A program made the position numbers and the translations under genes. The notes below the pieces were generated by a model. That model had not been told where the DNA came from. It was given only the letters and a program-made list of their open reading frames with translations, and ran no database searches. A stretch of 64,000 nt of DNA from Prunella strophiata (lineage: Eukaryota > Chordata > Aves > Passeriformes > Prunellidae), in NCBI GenBank assembly GCA_036583965.1, contig JAZBQD010000034.1, positions 4,859,222-4,923,221 of the forward strand, written 5' to 3'. Shown piece by piece: positions 22,948 through 35,400 of this stretch. Position 1 is the stretch's first letter, and every line of letters begins with the position of its first letter.

Positions 22948-23160
22948 ATAGAATCATGGAATGACTGGGGCTGGAAGGGACCTTAAAATCATCCAGTGCC
23001 ACCCACTGTCCCAGGCTGCTCCAGCCTGGCCTTGGGCACTGCCAGGGATGGGGCAGCCCACACAGGGCAGGATTTAATCCCAATATCCCATCTAAACCAA
23101 TGCAGGCAATCCTTTCCCCCTGCTTTGTGGCACTGTAATTTCCTTTTCTTGGTGTGATGC
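22948..23160 (-). mobile_element. CR1 LINE 3' end
   Basis: Antisense CR1: GATAGAATCATGGAATGACT, GGGGCTGGAAGGGACCTTAA, CTGCTCCAGCCTGGCCTTGG, GCACTGCCAGGGATGGGGC, CAATATCCCATCTAAACC and CAATCCTTTCCCCCTGC. Confidence 0.88.
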
Positions 23161-23309
23161 CAGCAGAGTGCAGACTTGTCCCTAAGCCTGGCTTCCACCC
23201 AATTTCCTCTGCAGATATTCCAGCTAACACAGGACTTAAACCCAAGCCAAACAAGTTAACAATGAGCAGAACAACCTTCTCCCTGTGGGAACAACAGATC
23301 CCTTCCTCC

Positions 23310-23795
23310 ATCTGCCTCTGGGCTCCTCACAAAGGAAGATCTGGGATGGAATTTTGAATTCTCCACCTGCCTTTGGGCTGCTCACAAAGGAAATTTGGGA
23401 TGGAATTTTGAAATCTCCACCTGCCTTTGAGCTCTTCACAAAGGAAGATCTGGGATGGAATTTTGAAATTTCTTCATCTGCCTTGACTCCACACAAAGGA
23501 AGATCTGGGATGGAATTTTGAAATTTCTTCATCTGCCTTGACTCCACACAAAGGAAGATCTGGGATGGAATTTTGAATTCTCCACCTGCCTCTGGGCTGC
23601 ACACAAAGGAAGATCTGGGATGCAATTTTGAAATTTCTTCATCTGCCTTGACTCCACACAAAGGAAGATCTGAGATGGAATTTTGAAATCTCTCATCCAC
23701 CTGCCTTTAGGCTCCTCAAAAAGGAAGATCTGGGATGGAATTTTGAATTCTCCACCTGCCTCTGGGCTGCACACAAAGATCTGGGATGGGATTTC
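23310..23795 (+). repeat. ~57-bp minisatellite, ~8 copies
   Basis: Each unit has CACAAAGGAAGATCTGGGAT, GGAATTTTGAAT or GGAATTTTGAAATTTC, and a CCACCTGCCT(T/C)TGGGCTGC or CATCTGCCTTGACTCC segment. The two end types alternate along the array, so there is subfamily structure. Confidence 0.95.
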
Positions 23796-26248
23796 AGCTC
23801 CTCCTGCCACAATCCAAGCACACAGCTCTGAGCAAGCTGCTCTCCCTGCCCCTGCTGTGAGCAGGGGATTCTGGTGGGATGTTGGGGTGATCTCCAGGCT
23901 TCTCCCCCAGTTCCTGCAGCCCTGTGAAACACAGAGGTGGGAGCACTGCTGTGTGCCAAGCTCAGGAGGTCCTGGAATATCAAAAACATGGAGACACCAC
24001 CAAATCCTCACAAGAAAATAGCAATGATCCTCCAGATGGGAAAGAGCCAGGGATCTGACAGAAGTGGGATTATCTGCAGGTGCCTGTGAATGCCTGGAGG
24101 GGATCCACACCAAAAACAGCCCACAGTTTAAGAAAGCAGCATCTGTGGACATTTGGATTGCAGTCAGTGAGAATCCTTCCCCAGACTCGGCGTCATCCCT
24201 TGAGGAATTCAGCTCTGAACTCTGATTTCCTCTGACTGCTCTGAGGATTTCTTGGAAAACTTGTAAATGGACTTGGGGTGGACAGTTTGATTGTTTAATG
24301 CAAAATATCAGTGTCAGAGGGAAATGCAGAAGGGTTTTGATTCTAGGAACTCCAACAGTGCCTGGAAAATGAGTGCTCAGCCAGGTTTGCTTCCTACCAC
24401 AAAAAACCAGGATATCCTCTCCATCTGCTCGTACTGCTGTGTCCACCTGAGGACAAGAAGAAAATCTTTTTTTTTTTTGAAGCCTGAGCAGCGTGTTCTG
24501 CCCCTCAGAAATTCTCTGCCCAGGGTGGAGCATCCATCAGCTCTCCTTCCCATCCCCTCCTCATGGAATTTCATGGATTCTGCCCCTGTCTGTACTTCCC
24601 ACTGGGAGTAACCCCAGAGCAAACACATTTATTTCAGCCTGCAGGAGTGCAAGTGCAATTCCTGCTCTTGTGGTTCAATCTGGATTTTGGAGGATGCTGC
24701 TCCTGAGGTTTTTCATGGATTTCCATCCCATTAAATCAGTGACAAGCAGGTCAGAAATGCACAATTACACGGGGCAGGGAGAGGGACAGAGCCCAGCTGG
24801 GCTCTTGTGCAACACATCCTCACAGCTCCAGATTTAAACCTTTCCCAAAACCACCTCAGGCAACGGCTCACTCAGCAGTAGCTGCTCCTGGCTGAGACTA
24901 AATCCCGATTTTTTCCCCTGATCCTTCTCACCCACGTCAAAGGGTGGAGCACAGGAGCTGTGCCAAGGCCTGGTGCACACTCCCAGGGCTGAACCTGGGA
25001 GGAAAAGGCTCCAGCTCTTTGGGTTCACACCAAGCTTTGGCTCAGCAAAGCCCAGCAGGGCTGGCACAGGGTGCTGATGGCATCACAGGCAGACACAACA
25101 GCCAGCAGGCAGGCAGGGCCAGGCACCCAGGGCTGTTTACCCATCACACCTGGGCAAACACAGCCTGTTTTCCCAGAGCCCAGCTCGTGGCTCTGCTGCT
25201 CTGCTCCCTGGCAAGCCCCTTCAGCAGGGACTGAGCGAATGGCTGGCATCTGCCAGGGAGATATAAAAAGATTTCCCTGCGGGGTGGAGCTGGGCTCGTC
25301 GGTGATCTCATGGTTTCAGTCACGGTGACCTGCTGCACTTGATGGATGTGGCCCTTCCTCCTTGCCCCTGCCAGCAGCAGCACTTCTGGAGGCTGGGGTT
25401 GCCTTATTCCACCCTTTCCAAGGCAAATCCCAGCTCACCCCACAGCAGCAAGCCCAGCCTGTCCTCCTGACCCTCAGGGAAAGGAGGCAGACACTCCTTG
25501 CAGAAGGAAAAGTGCAGGAATGGCAGGGGCAGGGTGCTAAGGGGACACAAGGTTTTCATTCTGGTCTCTTATTTACTGTAATTACCCTCCTATTTAGGAA
25601 GGTTGAGAAGCCCAGCTGTCACCTGAAAGCTCATTTGGAAATGGGTGGTCCCAAGACTTGTGCAGGAATGGGAGGAGTGTTCAGGGAACTCCCCTACAGC
25701 CCTCTGAGGGTCTGGCATGGGAGATTTTCAGGTGTGTTTTATTTTAAATCAGCTTCACAGTTATGACAACACTGAAATCTGAAGGACCCCATGTTTTACA
25801 GGGCTGGGTGACATTGCCTGGTTCCTCCACACCTGGCCCTGTGATTCCAGGGCTCACTGCAAAGGCAGGAGCACAGAGCAGGGCTCAGGATCACAGAAAG
25901 TGGCCAAAAAAACCTGTGCTGTGCAGTGAGAGAGTGGTTTCTGTGCACAGAAATCAGTAAGAGGGGGGTGGGAATGACAGCTGAGCTTCCCATAAATTTC
26001 TGGAAGCCAAACTTTAACCAATTCCATGTAAGGAAGATGAAAGGAGGAGCGGGTGGGATTTATTCAGCTCCACACATTTATTCAGCTCCATTATTCTCAC
26101 CTCCAAAACCAGTCCAGCAGCCTTTTAATCCCTCAGCAGCTCATCTCCAGACTGTGTCTATTATTAACAACAAAGTGCCTGTTACCCCATCACCATCCTT
26201 TGAAGGAGCCGTGGATGGGGGTGAGGATTCCTGTGGGGAGAAGTGGGG
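23796..26248. other. Intergenic, nothing recognised
   Basis: 2.4 kb of unique sequence. No gene, RNA or repeat was recognised beyond a T-run at 24469-24478. Confidence 0.35.
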
Positions 26249-26327
26249 CAGGAGACACAGAATTAGGAGGTGATGTCCCTCTGGCTTGGCAGGAGACACA
26301 GAATTAGGAGGTGATGTCCCTCTGGTT
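26247..26327 (+). repeat. ~40-bp tandem duplication
   Basis: Two adjacent near-identical copies: GGCAGGAGACACAGAATTAG followed by GAGGTGATGTCCCTCTGG. Confidence 0.9.
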
Positions 26328-26489
26328 TGTCTCAGACTCTTTTATCCAGGGAAGAAGTGGACACCCCTTCCTTCTGCAAAGACACAGCCTGAAAAACTTC
26401 CAGGCAACTTCTGAGCAGGATAAACTATCCCTGGGTCTGCACTAGAGCAGAGAATCCCTTCAAGAAATTAATGTTTCTCTTATTAATTG

Positions 26490-26740
26490 TAACAAAAAGG
26501 AATTGGAACTTCTGGCTAAACCCACAGGGGATTAATTTCCTCGAGCAAAGCCCCAGCCGGACGTGGCTTGGCTGTTCCTAGAATTAGCATTTGTACAGAA
26601 ATTGCCATTACCAGCCTGCCACTCATCCGGCCCCATTTGCATTGATGCAATCGCCTTCTCCACTCGCCCGAGAAATGAGAGAAACGAGGCACCGTGGGAT
26701 GAATCACCCCGGAGGGGAGGGGAAGGAGGAAAGTTGCTGC
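26490..26740. promoter_or_regulatory. Candidate enhancer with octamer/CARE palindrome
   Basis: A non-repetitive block with TAATTGTAAC, GGATTAATTTCC and, at 26635-26651, ATTTGCATTGATGCAAT. That string holds a POU octamer (ATTTGCAT) abutting TGATGCAAT, the known C/EBP-ATF composite site, and forms an inverted repeat TTGCAT-TG-ATGCAA. The composition looks like a conserved element, but conservation was not tested. Confidence 0.3.
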
Positions 26741-26851
26741 AAACACAACCTGGGTCATCAGCGGCAGGAAGAAGAGAATTCAGCAGGTACTCGAGGTTAA
26801 TGGAGCAGGCTGGCAGGGGCTGCAGTCACTTTTAGGTCAGGATTACTCAAG

Positions 26852-27532
26852 ACTAAAAAAAATACAAGATAAAATGCTTTTCTACTACTGCCAAGCAAAG
26901 ATTGCATGTTTGGAGTGAAGGATTTTGGGGTCCAGCTCTGAGTCTCATCCTCTTTGTGATCGGGAAGATCTCGTTTTCCCTTTCCCACCCTTAAAAGTGG
27001 CAAAGGAAGAGAAGGGTTTCATCCTAAAAAAAAAATACAAGATAAAATGCTTTTCGATTACTGCCAGGCAAGGATTACATGTTTGGAGTGAAGGATTTTG
27101 GGGTCCAGCTCTGAGTCCATCCTCTTTGTGATCTGGTGGCAGCTGTCCCACAGCCACCCTCAAAAGCAGCAAAGGAAGAGAAGGGTTTCATCCTAAAGAA
27201 ATACAACATAAAATGTTTTTTTTCTACTACTGCCAGGCATGGATTGGACATTTGGAGTGAGGAATTTTGGGGTCCAGCTCTGAGTCCATCCTCTTTGTGA
27301 TCTGGAAGATGTCATTGTCCCACAGCCACCCTCAAAAGCAGCAAAGGAAGAGAAGGGTTCATCCTAAAGAAATACAACATAAAATGCTTTTCTATTACTG
27401 CCAGGCAAGGATTGCACGTTTGGAGTGAGGAATTTTGGGGGTCCAGCTCTGAGTCCATCCTCTTTGTGATCTGGAAGATCTCGTTGTCCCACAGCCACCC
27501 TCAAAAGCAGCAAAGGAAGAGAAGGGTTCATC
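26852..27532 (+). repeat. ~169-bp tandem repeat, 4 copies
   Basis: Four units with anchors at about 26871, 27041, 27210 and 27379, so the period is 169-170 bp. Each contains AAATACAA(C/G)ATAAAATG, a CTACTGCCAGGCAAGGATT-like block, TTTTGGGGTCCAGCTCTGAG and AGCAAAGGAAGAGAAGGG. No protein frame persists across units. Confidence 0.95.
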
Positions 27533-28230
27533 CACTCCACAAGCCTCAGACAGGACTGAGGTTTAGGGGAGCCCCACACAAAGCCTGGAGGGACATTTTG
27601 GCCTTTCCAAGTCCTGTGTGTGTCAATAACAGCACAATCTCTGCCCAGGGACTGCACAACCCAGGCAGCTGCTTTTGAGGGGTGGACATGGACACTGGAC
27701 ACACATCCCCATGCTCCAAGGGCTCCTGTTATGGCACTCAAAGGTTCCTCACCTAGCATGGATTTTTCCTCTAAAACATCATTTTGCTTGCAATAATTTG
27801 TGGGCTGGGTAATGAACAGAACAAACACTGGAAAAATTTAACAATGCACGTTGCAGATCATCTGAATTTTGCGATGCCTAATCAAGGTAGTCTGTTTTTC
27901 AGGGGAAGAAAAACCTTTTCCATTGTTCACAAAGGATCTCTTTCAGAAGGGTCCCATTGGAAAATGGACATCTGGGCCATGGTTTGCAGCCCTAATACAG
28001 CCAGGTCTCCATTCTGTGGGAAATCTGGAATTCCCTGGGGCACAGTGAGCTCCACTCATCCTCTGGGGCTGCCCATGGATCAGCCACCTCAGCAGAGTGG
28101 CAGTGCCAGCTCGTGTCCCCAGGGCCACTGGAAATAGCAGGGCCACAGCCCTGGCCACCATGGGGAAAACTGCATGGTGGACACACCAGCAGAGGTGACA
28201 ACACTGACCTGTCCCTTCTGAGAGGAATAG
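27533..28230. other. Intergenic, nothing recognised
   Basis: Unique sequence between the 169-bp array and the LTR. Confidence 0.35.
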
Positions 28231-28711
28231 TGGAGGTGCCTTTACAAACAGGCTATGGCTCTGCTGGTAGATAAAGTTAGCACTGGGAGATAAACAAAAC
28301 AATGGGGAGGATTCCACTGATTGATGAATGGGAAGAGATACTTGCTTTTACAAATAAACTCTAGGTTTGCTGATACATGAAATTAGACATTGTAAGATGA
28401 AAGAAACAATAGGAAAGAGAATCCCTAAGTTCTGCAAGAATTAAAAATTAAAAGAGAGGGTTATACATTAGAGGGAAATCTTCTGTATCAGGTGTATTGG
28501 GAAGTCTGAACCTCTCAAGTACCTCAGCCAATGGGGAAAGAGAGAGGGAAATGCAGCCGGGAAATTGGGATAAAAAGGAGGCTGCGTCCTCCAAAAATTT
28601 GAGACTCCCCCAGGGGAGACCCCCCTCCCTTTATTGGAATAAAGTAAAAGGACTCCTCTGTCTCCTTTTTGGACATAAACCTCTGATCTTTGTGGATTAA
28701 TTTTCCTAACA
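28231..28711 (+). mobile_element. Solo LTR of an avian endogenous retrovirus
   Basis: About 480 bp from TGGAGGTGCCTTTACAAAC to GGATTAATTTTCCTAACA, with TG...CA ends. It has a TATA box within GGGATAAAAAGGAGG (near 28570), an AATAAA at 28638-28643, and a T-rich tail after the poly(A) signal. The order U3-TATA-poly(A)-U5 on the + strand sets the orientation. No gag, pol or env sequence flanks it, and I saw no clear target-site duplication. Confidence 0.72.
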
Positions 28712-28904
28712 CTTCCAAACAAACCACAGCTCCTGGCTGGCATTGTGGAGACCTCAGGATGACAAACAAAGAGCAAATGAAGACCAGCAAAACTCCTGGG
28801 AGCGACGCTGATGCCAAAGCCCAGCAGCACCCAGGTACCCAACCCCTTCCCACAGCCTGGGAAAAACCCATTTCCCCTTCAACTCTTGTGGCTGGCAAAG
28901 TGGC

Positions 28905-28962
28905 CAAAGGTTGAGCTGATTCTCTGAGAGGTCTCTCCCAGCCTCATGGCTCTGTGATTCCC
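28905..28962 (+). mobile_element. Very short CR1-like tail
   Basis: Reads GGTTGAGCTGATTCTCTGAG, AGGTCTCTCCCAGCCTCATG, GCTCTGTGATTCC, which fits a worn CR1 sense 3' end. It is short, so uncertain. Confidence 0.35.
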
Positions 28963-29235
28963 CATTCCCACCTCCTTGTCACCGAGGCGGGGCAGGGCCA
29001 GGGCGGCTGTCCTGGTTTGTCTCCATACCTGTCACACACTCACCCCAAAGCATCCCCGGCTCCAGAATGACAGCAACGCCTGCTCCACGCCCTCCCAGCC
29101 CTGCCTTGGCAGGCAGCAGGGCAGCTCGGAGAAGGAAGCAAAGCTACTGCTCATTCCAGAGGCAACCATCATCCCCACAAACTCCAGGGGAATGGCCAAT
29201 GTGGGAGGGCACAGGCACCAGCCAGGCTGCCTGTC
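28963..29235. other. Intergenic, nothing recognised
   Basis: Unique sequence before the 19-bp array. Confidence 0.35.
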
Positions 29236-30445
29236 CTGAAATGCAGATCGTGTACAGACACACAGATCCTGCACTGAAATACAGATCCTGAACTGAAATA
29301 CAGATCCTGAACTGAAATACAGATCCTGAACTGAAATGGAGATCCTGAACTGAAATACAGATCCTGAACTGATACACAGATCCTGAACTGAAACACAGAT
29401 CATGTACACAAACAGAGATCCTGTACAGAAACACAGATACTGAACTGAAACACAGATCCACAGAAATACAGATCCCATCCTGAAATACAGATCCTGTCCT
29501 GAAACGCAGATCCTGCCCTGAAATGCAGATCCTGCCCTGAAATGCAGATCCTGAACTGAAATGCAGATCCTGTACAGAAACACAGATCCTGAACTGAAAC
29601 ACAGATCCTGAACTGAAACACAGATCCTGTACAGAAACACAGATCCTGTACAGAAACACAGATCCTGTACAGAAACACAGATCCACAGAAATACAGATCC
29701 TGCACAGAAACACAGATCCTGAACTGAAACACAGATACTGAACTGAAACACAGATCCTGCACAGAAACACAGATCCTGTACAGAAACACAGATCCTGTAC
29801 AGAAACACAGATCCTGACTGAAACATAGATCCTGTACAGAACACAGATCCTGAACTGAACACAGATCCTGAACTGAAATACAGATCCTGTACAGAACACA
29901 GATCCTGTACAGAAAAACAGATCCTGAACTGAAACACAGATCCTGAACTGAAACACAGATACTGAACTGAAACACAGATCCTGCACAGAAACACAGATCC
30001 TGTACAGAAACACAGATCCTGTACAGAAACACAGATCCTGAACTGAAACATAGATCCTGTACAGAAACACAGATCCTGAACTGAAACACAGATACTGAAC
30101 TGAACACAGATCCTGCCCTGAAATGCAGATCCTGCCCTGAAACACAGATCCTGTACAGAAACACAGATCCTGTACAGAAAAACAGATCCTGAACTGAAAC
30201 ACAGATCCACAGAAACACAGATCCTGCCCTGAAACACAGATCCAGATCCTGTACAGAAACACAGATCCTGCACAGAAATGCAGATCCTGCACAGAAACAG
30301 ACCCTGCACTGAAATACAGATCCTGCCCTGAAATATGGATCCTGCCCTGAAATACAGATCCTGTCCTTAAACACAGATCCTGTCCTTAAACACAGACCCT
30401 GCACAGAAATGCAGATCCTGCCCTGAAATGCAGATCCTGCTCTCA
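29236..30445 (+). repeat. 19-bp minisatellite CACAGATCCTGTACAGAAA, ~64 copies
   Basis: Units of 18-19 bp with interspersed variants GTACAGAAA, GAACTGAAA, CCCTGAAA and GCACAGAAA, and occasional short forms (CACAGATCCACAGAAA). The variants are clustered, and a block near 29700-29800 recurs near 29940-30060, which suggests a larger duplication within the array. The long - strand frames (up to ~425 codons of C/S/V/F-rich repeats) are artefacts. Confidence 0.97.
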
Positions 30446-31170
30446 CAGCATTTCCCAGCCCTGCTTCTTCTTCTGCAATCCATTCCTTCCTTCTCCCTCC
30501 CTTTCCAGGGGATGCAGCCTCTTGGGTTTCCTGCTGCTGTTTGAGTAATTTTCCCTCCTAGGACTGATTTCTCATCTTTAATTGTTTCTCCATCTTTTTA
30601 CACTCTCCTTGGGCTATATTTTACTTTGTCTCTCTTATTTGGTTGCATCCATCTTTCCATTTAACAATTCTCCATAGGTTCCTTCTCTTCCCACCACCAG
30701 TCTGTGCTGGATTTATGATTTATTTACTTTCATGGCAGAGCTGATGGGAGCCTCATTGGACATCCAAACCTGCCCTAAAAGACTTGTCCAGTTCTATCAT
30801 TATCTTTCCCCTCCAAAATTTTGAGTGCTAAAGGGAATTCTTGAGCAGTGAAAGAAAACATTCCTGAATCCACTCTGAATTTATTGATTTGTAAATCATA
30901 TAGAAAGGAAATTTCCCAAAGCTGGGCCATGTAACTGTGACAAACTGAAATCCCACCCTGCAGCCTTTGGCACAGCTTTGGAAACCAGAGGCTTGGAGCC
31001 AGCCCAGCCTGAGACCAAACCTGAGACCAAAGCTGCAATGCCAGCACCCCATCCTGGCTCCCTCTGGGGTCCAGGGGGGCACTCCAGCCTGGCAGGAATT
31101 GTTCAGCCTGCACTCCTCCAGATGCTTCCCTTCAAACCAAAAATCCTTTCCCTCTGCCCTCAATTAATTC
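30446..31170. other. Intergenic, nothing recognised
   Basis: AT-richer unique sequence at 30540-30920. No gene was recognised. Confidence 0.35.
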
Positions 31171-31174
31171 TGTC

Positions 31175-31432
31175 CCCTTGGCCACCATTTCTGTCCCCCC
31201 TGGCACCATAATTTCTGTCCCTTCTGGTCACCATTTCTGCCTCTCCTGGCCACCATTTCTGTCCCTTCTGGCCACCATTTCTGCTTCTTCTGACCACCAT
31301 TTCTGTCTTTTCTGGCCATAATTTTTTGTCTTTTCTGGCCACCATTTCTGTCCCCCCTGGCCACCATTTCTGCTTCTCCTGGCCATCATTTCTGTCCCCC
31401 CTGGCCACCACTTCTGTCTCTCCTGGCCACCA
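31175..31432 (+). repeat. ~24-bp minisatellite, ~11 copies
   Basis: Units of CCACCATTTCTGTC followed by CCTTCTGG or CCCCCTGG, with TTTTCTGG variants. Pyrimidine-rich on the + strand. Confidence 0.93.
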
Positions 31433-31567
31433 CCCCCAAGTCCTGCCTGGAGATCACTGTCCCAGCCCTGCTGCTCTGCCCTGGAGGCTCCTGACCCCCA
31501 GCTCTGACCTTTCCTTTTGGGAACAGCATGCTCCCCTCCCTTCCCACCACAGCAGGGGCTGGAGCAG

Positions 31568-31585
31568 CCTGTCCCTGTCCCTGTC

Positions 31586-31628
<43 letters not shown>

Positions 31629-31639
31629 CTGTCCCTGTC

Positions 31640-31687
<48 letters not shown>

Positions 31688-31712
31688 TCCCTGTCCCTGT
31701 CCCTGTCCCTGT

Positions 31713-31768
<56 letters not shown>

Positions 31769-31815
31769 CTGTCCCTGTCCCTGTGCCTGTCCCTGTCCCT
31801 GTGCCTGTCCCTGTC

Positions 31816-31900
<85 letters not shown>

Positions 31901-31971
31901 CTGTCCCTGTCCCTGTGCCTGTCCCTGTCCCTGTGCCTGTCCCTGTCCCTGTGCCTGTCCCTGTCCCTGTC

Positions 31972-32008
<37 letters not shown>

Positions 32009-32025
32009 CTGTCCCTGTCCCTGTC

Positions 32026-32104
<79 letters not shown>

Positions 32105-32279
32105 CTGTCCCTGTCCCTGTGCCTGTCCCTGTCCCATGTCCATGTCCCTCTGCCTGTCCATGTCCCTGTGCCTGTCCATGCCCCCATGTCCCCATGTCCC
32201 TGTGCCTGTCCCCATGTCCCTGTGCCTGTGCCTGTCCCTGTCCCTGTGCCTGTCCCATGTCCCTGTCCCTGTCCCTGTC

Positions 32280-32328
<49 letters not shown>

Positions 32329-32357
32329 CCTTGTCCCTGTCCCTGTCCCTGTCCCTG

Positions 32358-32391
<34 letters not shown>

Positions 32392-32411
32392 TCCCTGTCC
32401 CTGTCCCTGTC

Positions 32412-32449
<38 letters not shown>

Positions 32450-32577
32450 ATGTCCCTGTGCCTGTCCCATGTCCCTGTCCCTGTCCCTGTCCCTCTGTCT
32501 GTCCATGTCCCTGTCCCTGTCCCCCTGTCCCTCTGCCTGTCCCTGTGCCTGTCCCTGTCCCTGTGCCTGTCCCAGGC
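31568..32577 (+). repeat. Hexanucleotide array (CCCTGT)n with CCTGTG variants, ~168 copies
   Basis: About 1 kb of CTGTCC hexamers. Scattered CTGTGC units and rarer CATGTC, CTCTGC and GTGTCC changes become more frequent after 32135. Because 6 is a multiple of 3, the frames read as endless RD/RH, GT/GQ or PV/SL dipeptides. These are not genes. Confidence 0.98.
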
Positions 32578-34980
32578 CTGGGGGACTCTCCTGGAGCTCC
32601 TTCCCTGCTATAAATGGGAATCCCAAGGATCCCCTTTGAGGAAGGGGCTTTCTGTGCTGCAGGGAGCCCCAGAGGGACAGGGCAGCACAGGGTCAGCCCT
32701 GAATGAGCTGTTCAGATCCTGTCACTGGGCAATGGCCTCTCTGTGAGTCCCAAACCTCCTCTCTGTGGCTGTGCTTTCCCTTCTCCCTGCCCTCCGAGCT
32801 GCCCTTTGCCTCATTGCTGTGCCAAAAGGGATTTTTCTGTCTGTAAAGCTGTGGGTGCAGCTGGCCCCCAGCTCAGGAGCCTGGCTTGGCCCCATAAAGG
32901 AGCTCAGCAGCCCCTGTGGTGTCAGGGCAGAGCTCAGAGCAGGGTTTGGGTTCTGCTGGGGCCTCAGCCCCAGGCCAGGCTGACTCAGGTTTATCTCAGC
33001 AGCGTTCCCTCACTCCGGGCTGCTGACACTTTTCCTCTCACAAACCACCAGCAGCAGCAGCTCCTGACTCTCCTGGGGCAAAGCTCAGCCCAGAGGGCTG
33101 GAACAGAGGGGTGCCAGCTTGGTGCCAGCCCTTCCCTCACAGGTGAGGGGAGTGGAGAGGGAGGACAGCTCTGAGCAGTGAGGACAGATTCCCCAGAGAG
33201 CTGACCCAGTTCCCCCAGCCCACAGGGTGACTTCCCCTCCCCTACAGACATTTGGGGCTGCCACCAGCTCTGCAGTGTGCAGACACACTTCCTCTCACCT
33301 CGGAAAATACACACAGCTCCCTCTGAGACACTTGATTTCAAGGCCAGACAGCAAGAAACTTATTTTCTCCATTTTTTCTCAGAAAAAAAGGCCACACGTT
33401 TCCACTCACGTGTCCAATACAACAGGGTGGGACTTTCAGGCTTTGGAGTCCTGAAAGCCCAGGGATATTTTGCAGTGCTTTTGAAGTCTTCCTCTCAATT
33501 TGCTGTGCCATGGGACCTCCATCCAAAGCCACCAAGGAGGTCATGTCCTGACAGGCACCATTTAATCTGATTCCAGTGTGGCTTTGGGGGTGATAAAGAA
33601 ATGTTTTCAGCAGCGTGGTTCTTGCTGCAGCTGCAAAATATCAAGATGAAGCTGTTCCCACCCAGGGATGAACAAGCATTTCCTTCAGCCAGGGAGAAAA
33701 AAAAAAAAAAAAAAAAAGATTAAGGAGAGGTTTTTCACACTTGCATACACTTAAGAGGAAAAAATATTTACACGAGGGAAAAAGGACTTGGCAGGGCCTC
33801 CCCAGAGGCCATTTGGTGTTTATGCATTTCTCAGGGCTGAGGCTGCAGAGCCTGAGCCTCCCTGAGCCACTGGGGGATTGTTTTCAGGGCTGGGAGATCC
33901 CCTTGCTGTGGGTTTGTGTCCCTGAGCCCTCAGGCTCTGCCAGTGGCCACTGTGGCTGCCCAAGCCTTTCCTTTGGCATCCCTGGAGGATCAGAGCACCC
34001 TCAGGGGGAATAAGGCCTGGCTCTGAGCACCTCTCAAGCACAACCAGGGCTTATTTCACATTTCCAGGTGAAATATTCCCTGTGAGGAAAGTCCTGTTTT
34101 GACAGGAATGGGGAAAGGTGGGTGGCAGCTGCTGCTGGCCTGACTGATTCTTTCTCCCTGCACTCAGCCATGGCTGGGGCTCTCTATCCCTTGAAAGCAC
34201 AAATTATTATAATTTGGCAGGAAGTGCCTGCTGCAATCTCTCCCTGTGTGAGCTACAAAACAATTCCCTGCTGTTGTTCCTGGAAAGGAGAAGCCTCAAA
34301 ATGTGCCGGGCACTGTGTCCTCTGCTGCCAAGGCTTCCTCGTGGGCTTGAGTGGCACAAAGGACACAAAATCCTTCTCACTGCAACATTCTGGGCTGGCA
34401 TGCTGCTTTGCATCACTCCTGTTCTTTCCTCAGCCCCACCTGAAGCAGGAGGGACACCAGAGGACAGCCCAGAGAAACAAACACCTCTGTGAGCTTTTCC
34501 AACGTGAAGCAACCTGGGGCAGGCAGGGGTGCTGCTGCCACCCCCTTCCTGCAGGACAAGTCACCTTCTTCCAGCCCCAAATTCCAAACCCCCACAGGTG
34601 GGGCAGCTGCCTCCCAGCCCCAGGGGATGCTGGCACTGGTGACAGCAACAGAGATTAAACCCTCCCAGCTGCTGGGAGTGGTGCCAGGGGGGCACAGGAG
34701 CCATCCCCACTGCTGCCAGCCCAAACAGAAAAGCAGGAGGGTTTTTAAACCCCTGGCTGCTGATCCTGATGGGAGAGGGGGAAAGCAGAGAGTGCTGAGC
34801 ACCCACAGCCCCCTCCTCACTGCTCAAAGCACTGGAAAAATTAAGGGAGTTTTTGTCCACACTGTGTTTCCTCCCTGCTCCTTGAGGTGTTGGTTTTCTT
34901 TAATGAGCCCTGAAGGCTTCACTGGGAAAATGTTGGGAAATATGGGAGAAATGGCTTTAAGCAAGGACACCTGAGTACAG
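32578..34980. other. Intergenic, nothing recognised
   Basis: Unique sequence. A run of 21 A at 33697-33717 could be the tail of a decayed retroposed sequence, but no source was recognised. Confidence 0.35.
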
Positions 34981-35400
34981 CATAAATACCATAAATCCTC
35001 TTTATTTAAACATGTCAGTCAATAGGACCTGCAATAAATACTCTGAGTTTTGAACATACAGATCTTCATCTCTGTGCTTACCTGGCACAGCAAACCCTTT
35101 ACATTTCCTTGTTTGTGCACAGCTCTAAGTATTGCTGTATGTAGATAATGGATATATACACACATGACATATATCTATGTGTGCACCTGTGCAAAAATGT
35201 CCTTACCAAGGACAGGAAACAAGTGAATATTTCCCAATCCACTCTCCCTGGCACTGGAAATATGGCACAGAAATTCAGCTGGATGCTCCTGCCATAGGGA
35301 AAATGGGAAAACTGAAACTGCATGCATGGAGAAGCAGCAAATCCACTTTTTTTTTTTCATGTTGGAGAAAGTTTAAAAAAAGTCTCAGTGCCCTCTTAAA
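34980..35400 (-). other. Possible 3' UTR / polyadenylation site on the - strand
   Basis: AT-rich, non-repetitive sequence in GC-rich surroundings. Read on the - strand it has a long T/A-rich tract and then AATAAA (plus TTTATT at about 35001-35006), as in a terminal exon. It lies about 8 kb downstream of the ADRB2 array in the sense of ADRB2 transcription, so a spliced ADRB2 3' end or an unrelated non-coding RNA are both possible. No coding match to the ADRB2 C-terminus was seen. Confidence 0.25.

Noticed and set aside
29032..30446. C/S/V/F-rich - strand frames of 350-425 codons resembling a cysteine-rich membrane protein
   Set aside because: The 19-bp array explains them, and two frames overlap with the same word set shifted.
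31228..32746. RD/RH-dipeptide and GT/GQ frames resembling an RS-type protein
   Set aside because: They are the hexamer array CCCTGT; six bases give dipeptide repeats in all frames.
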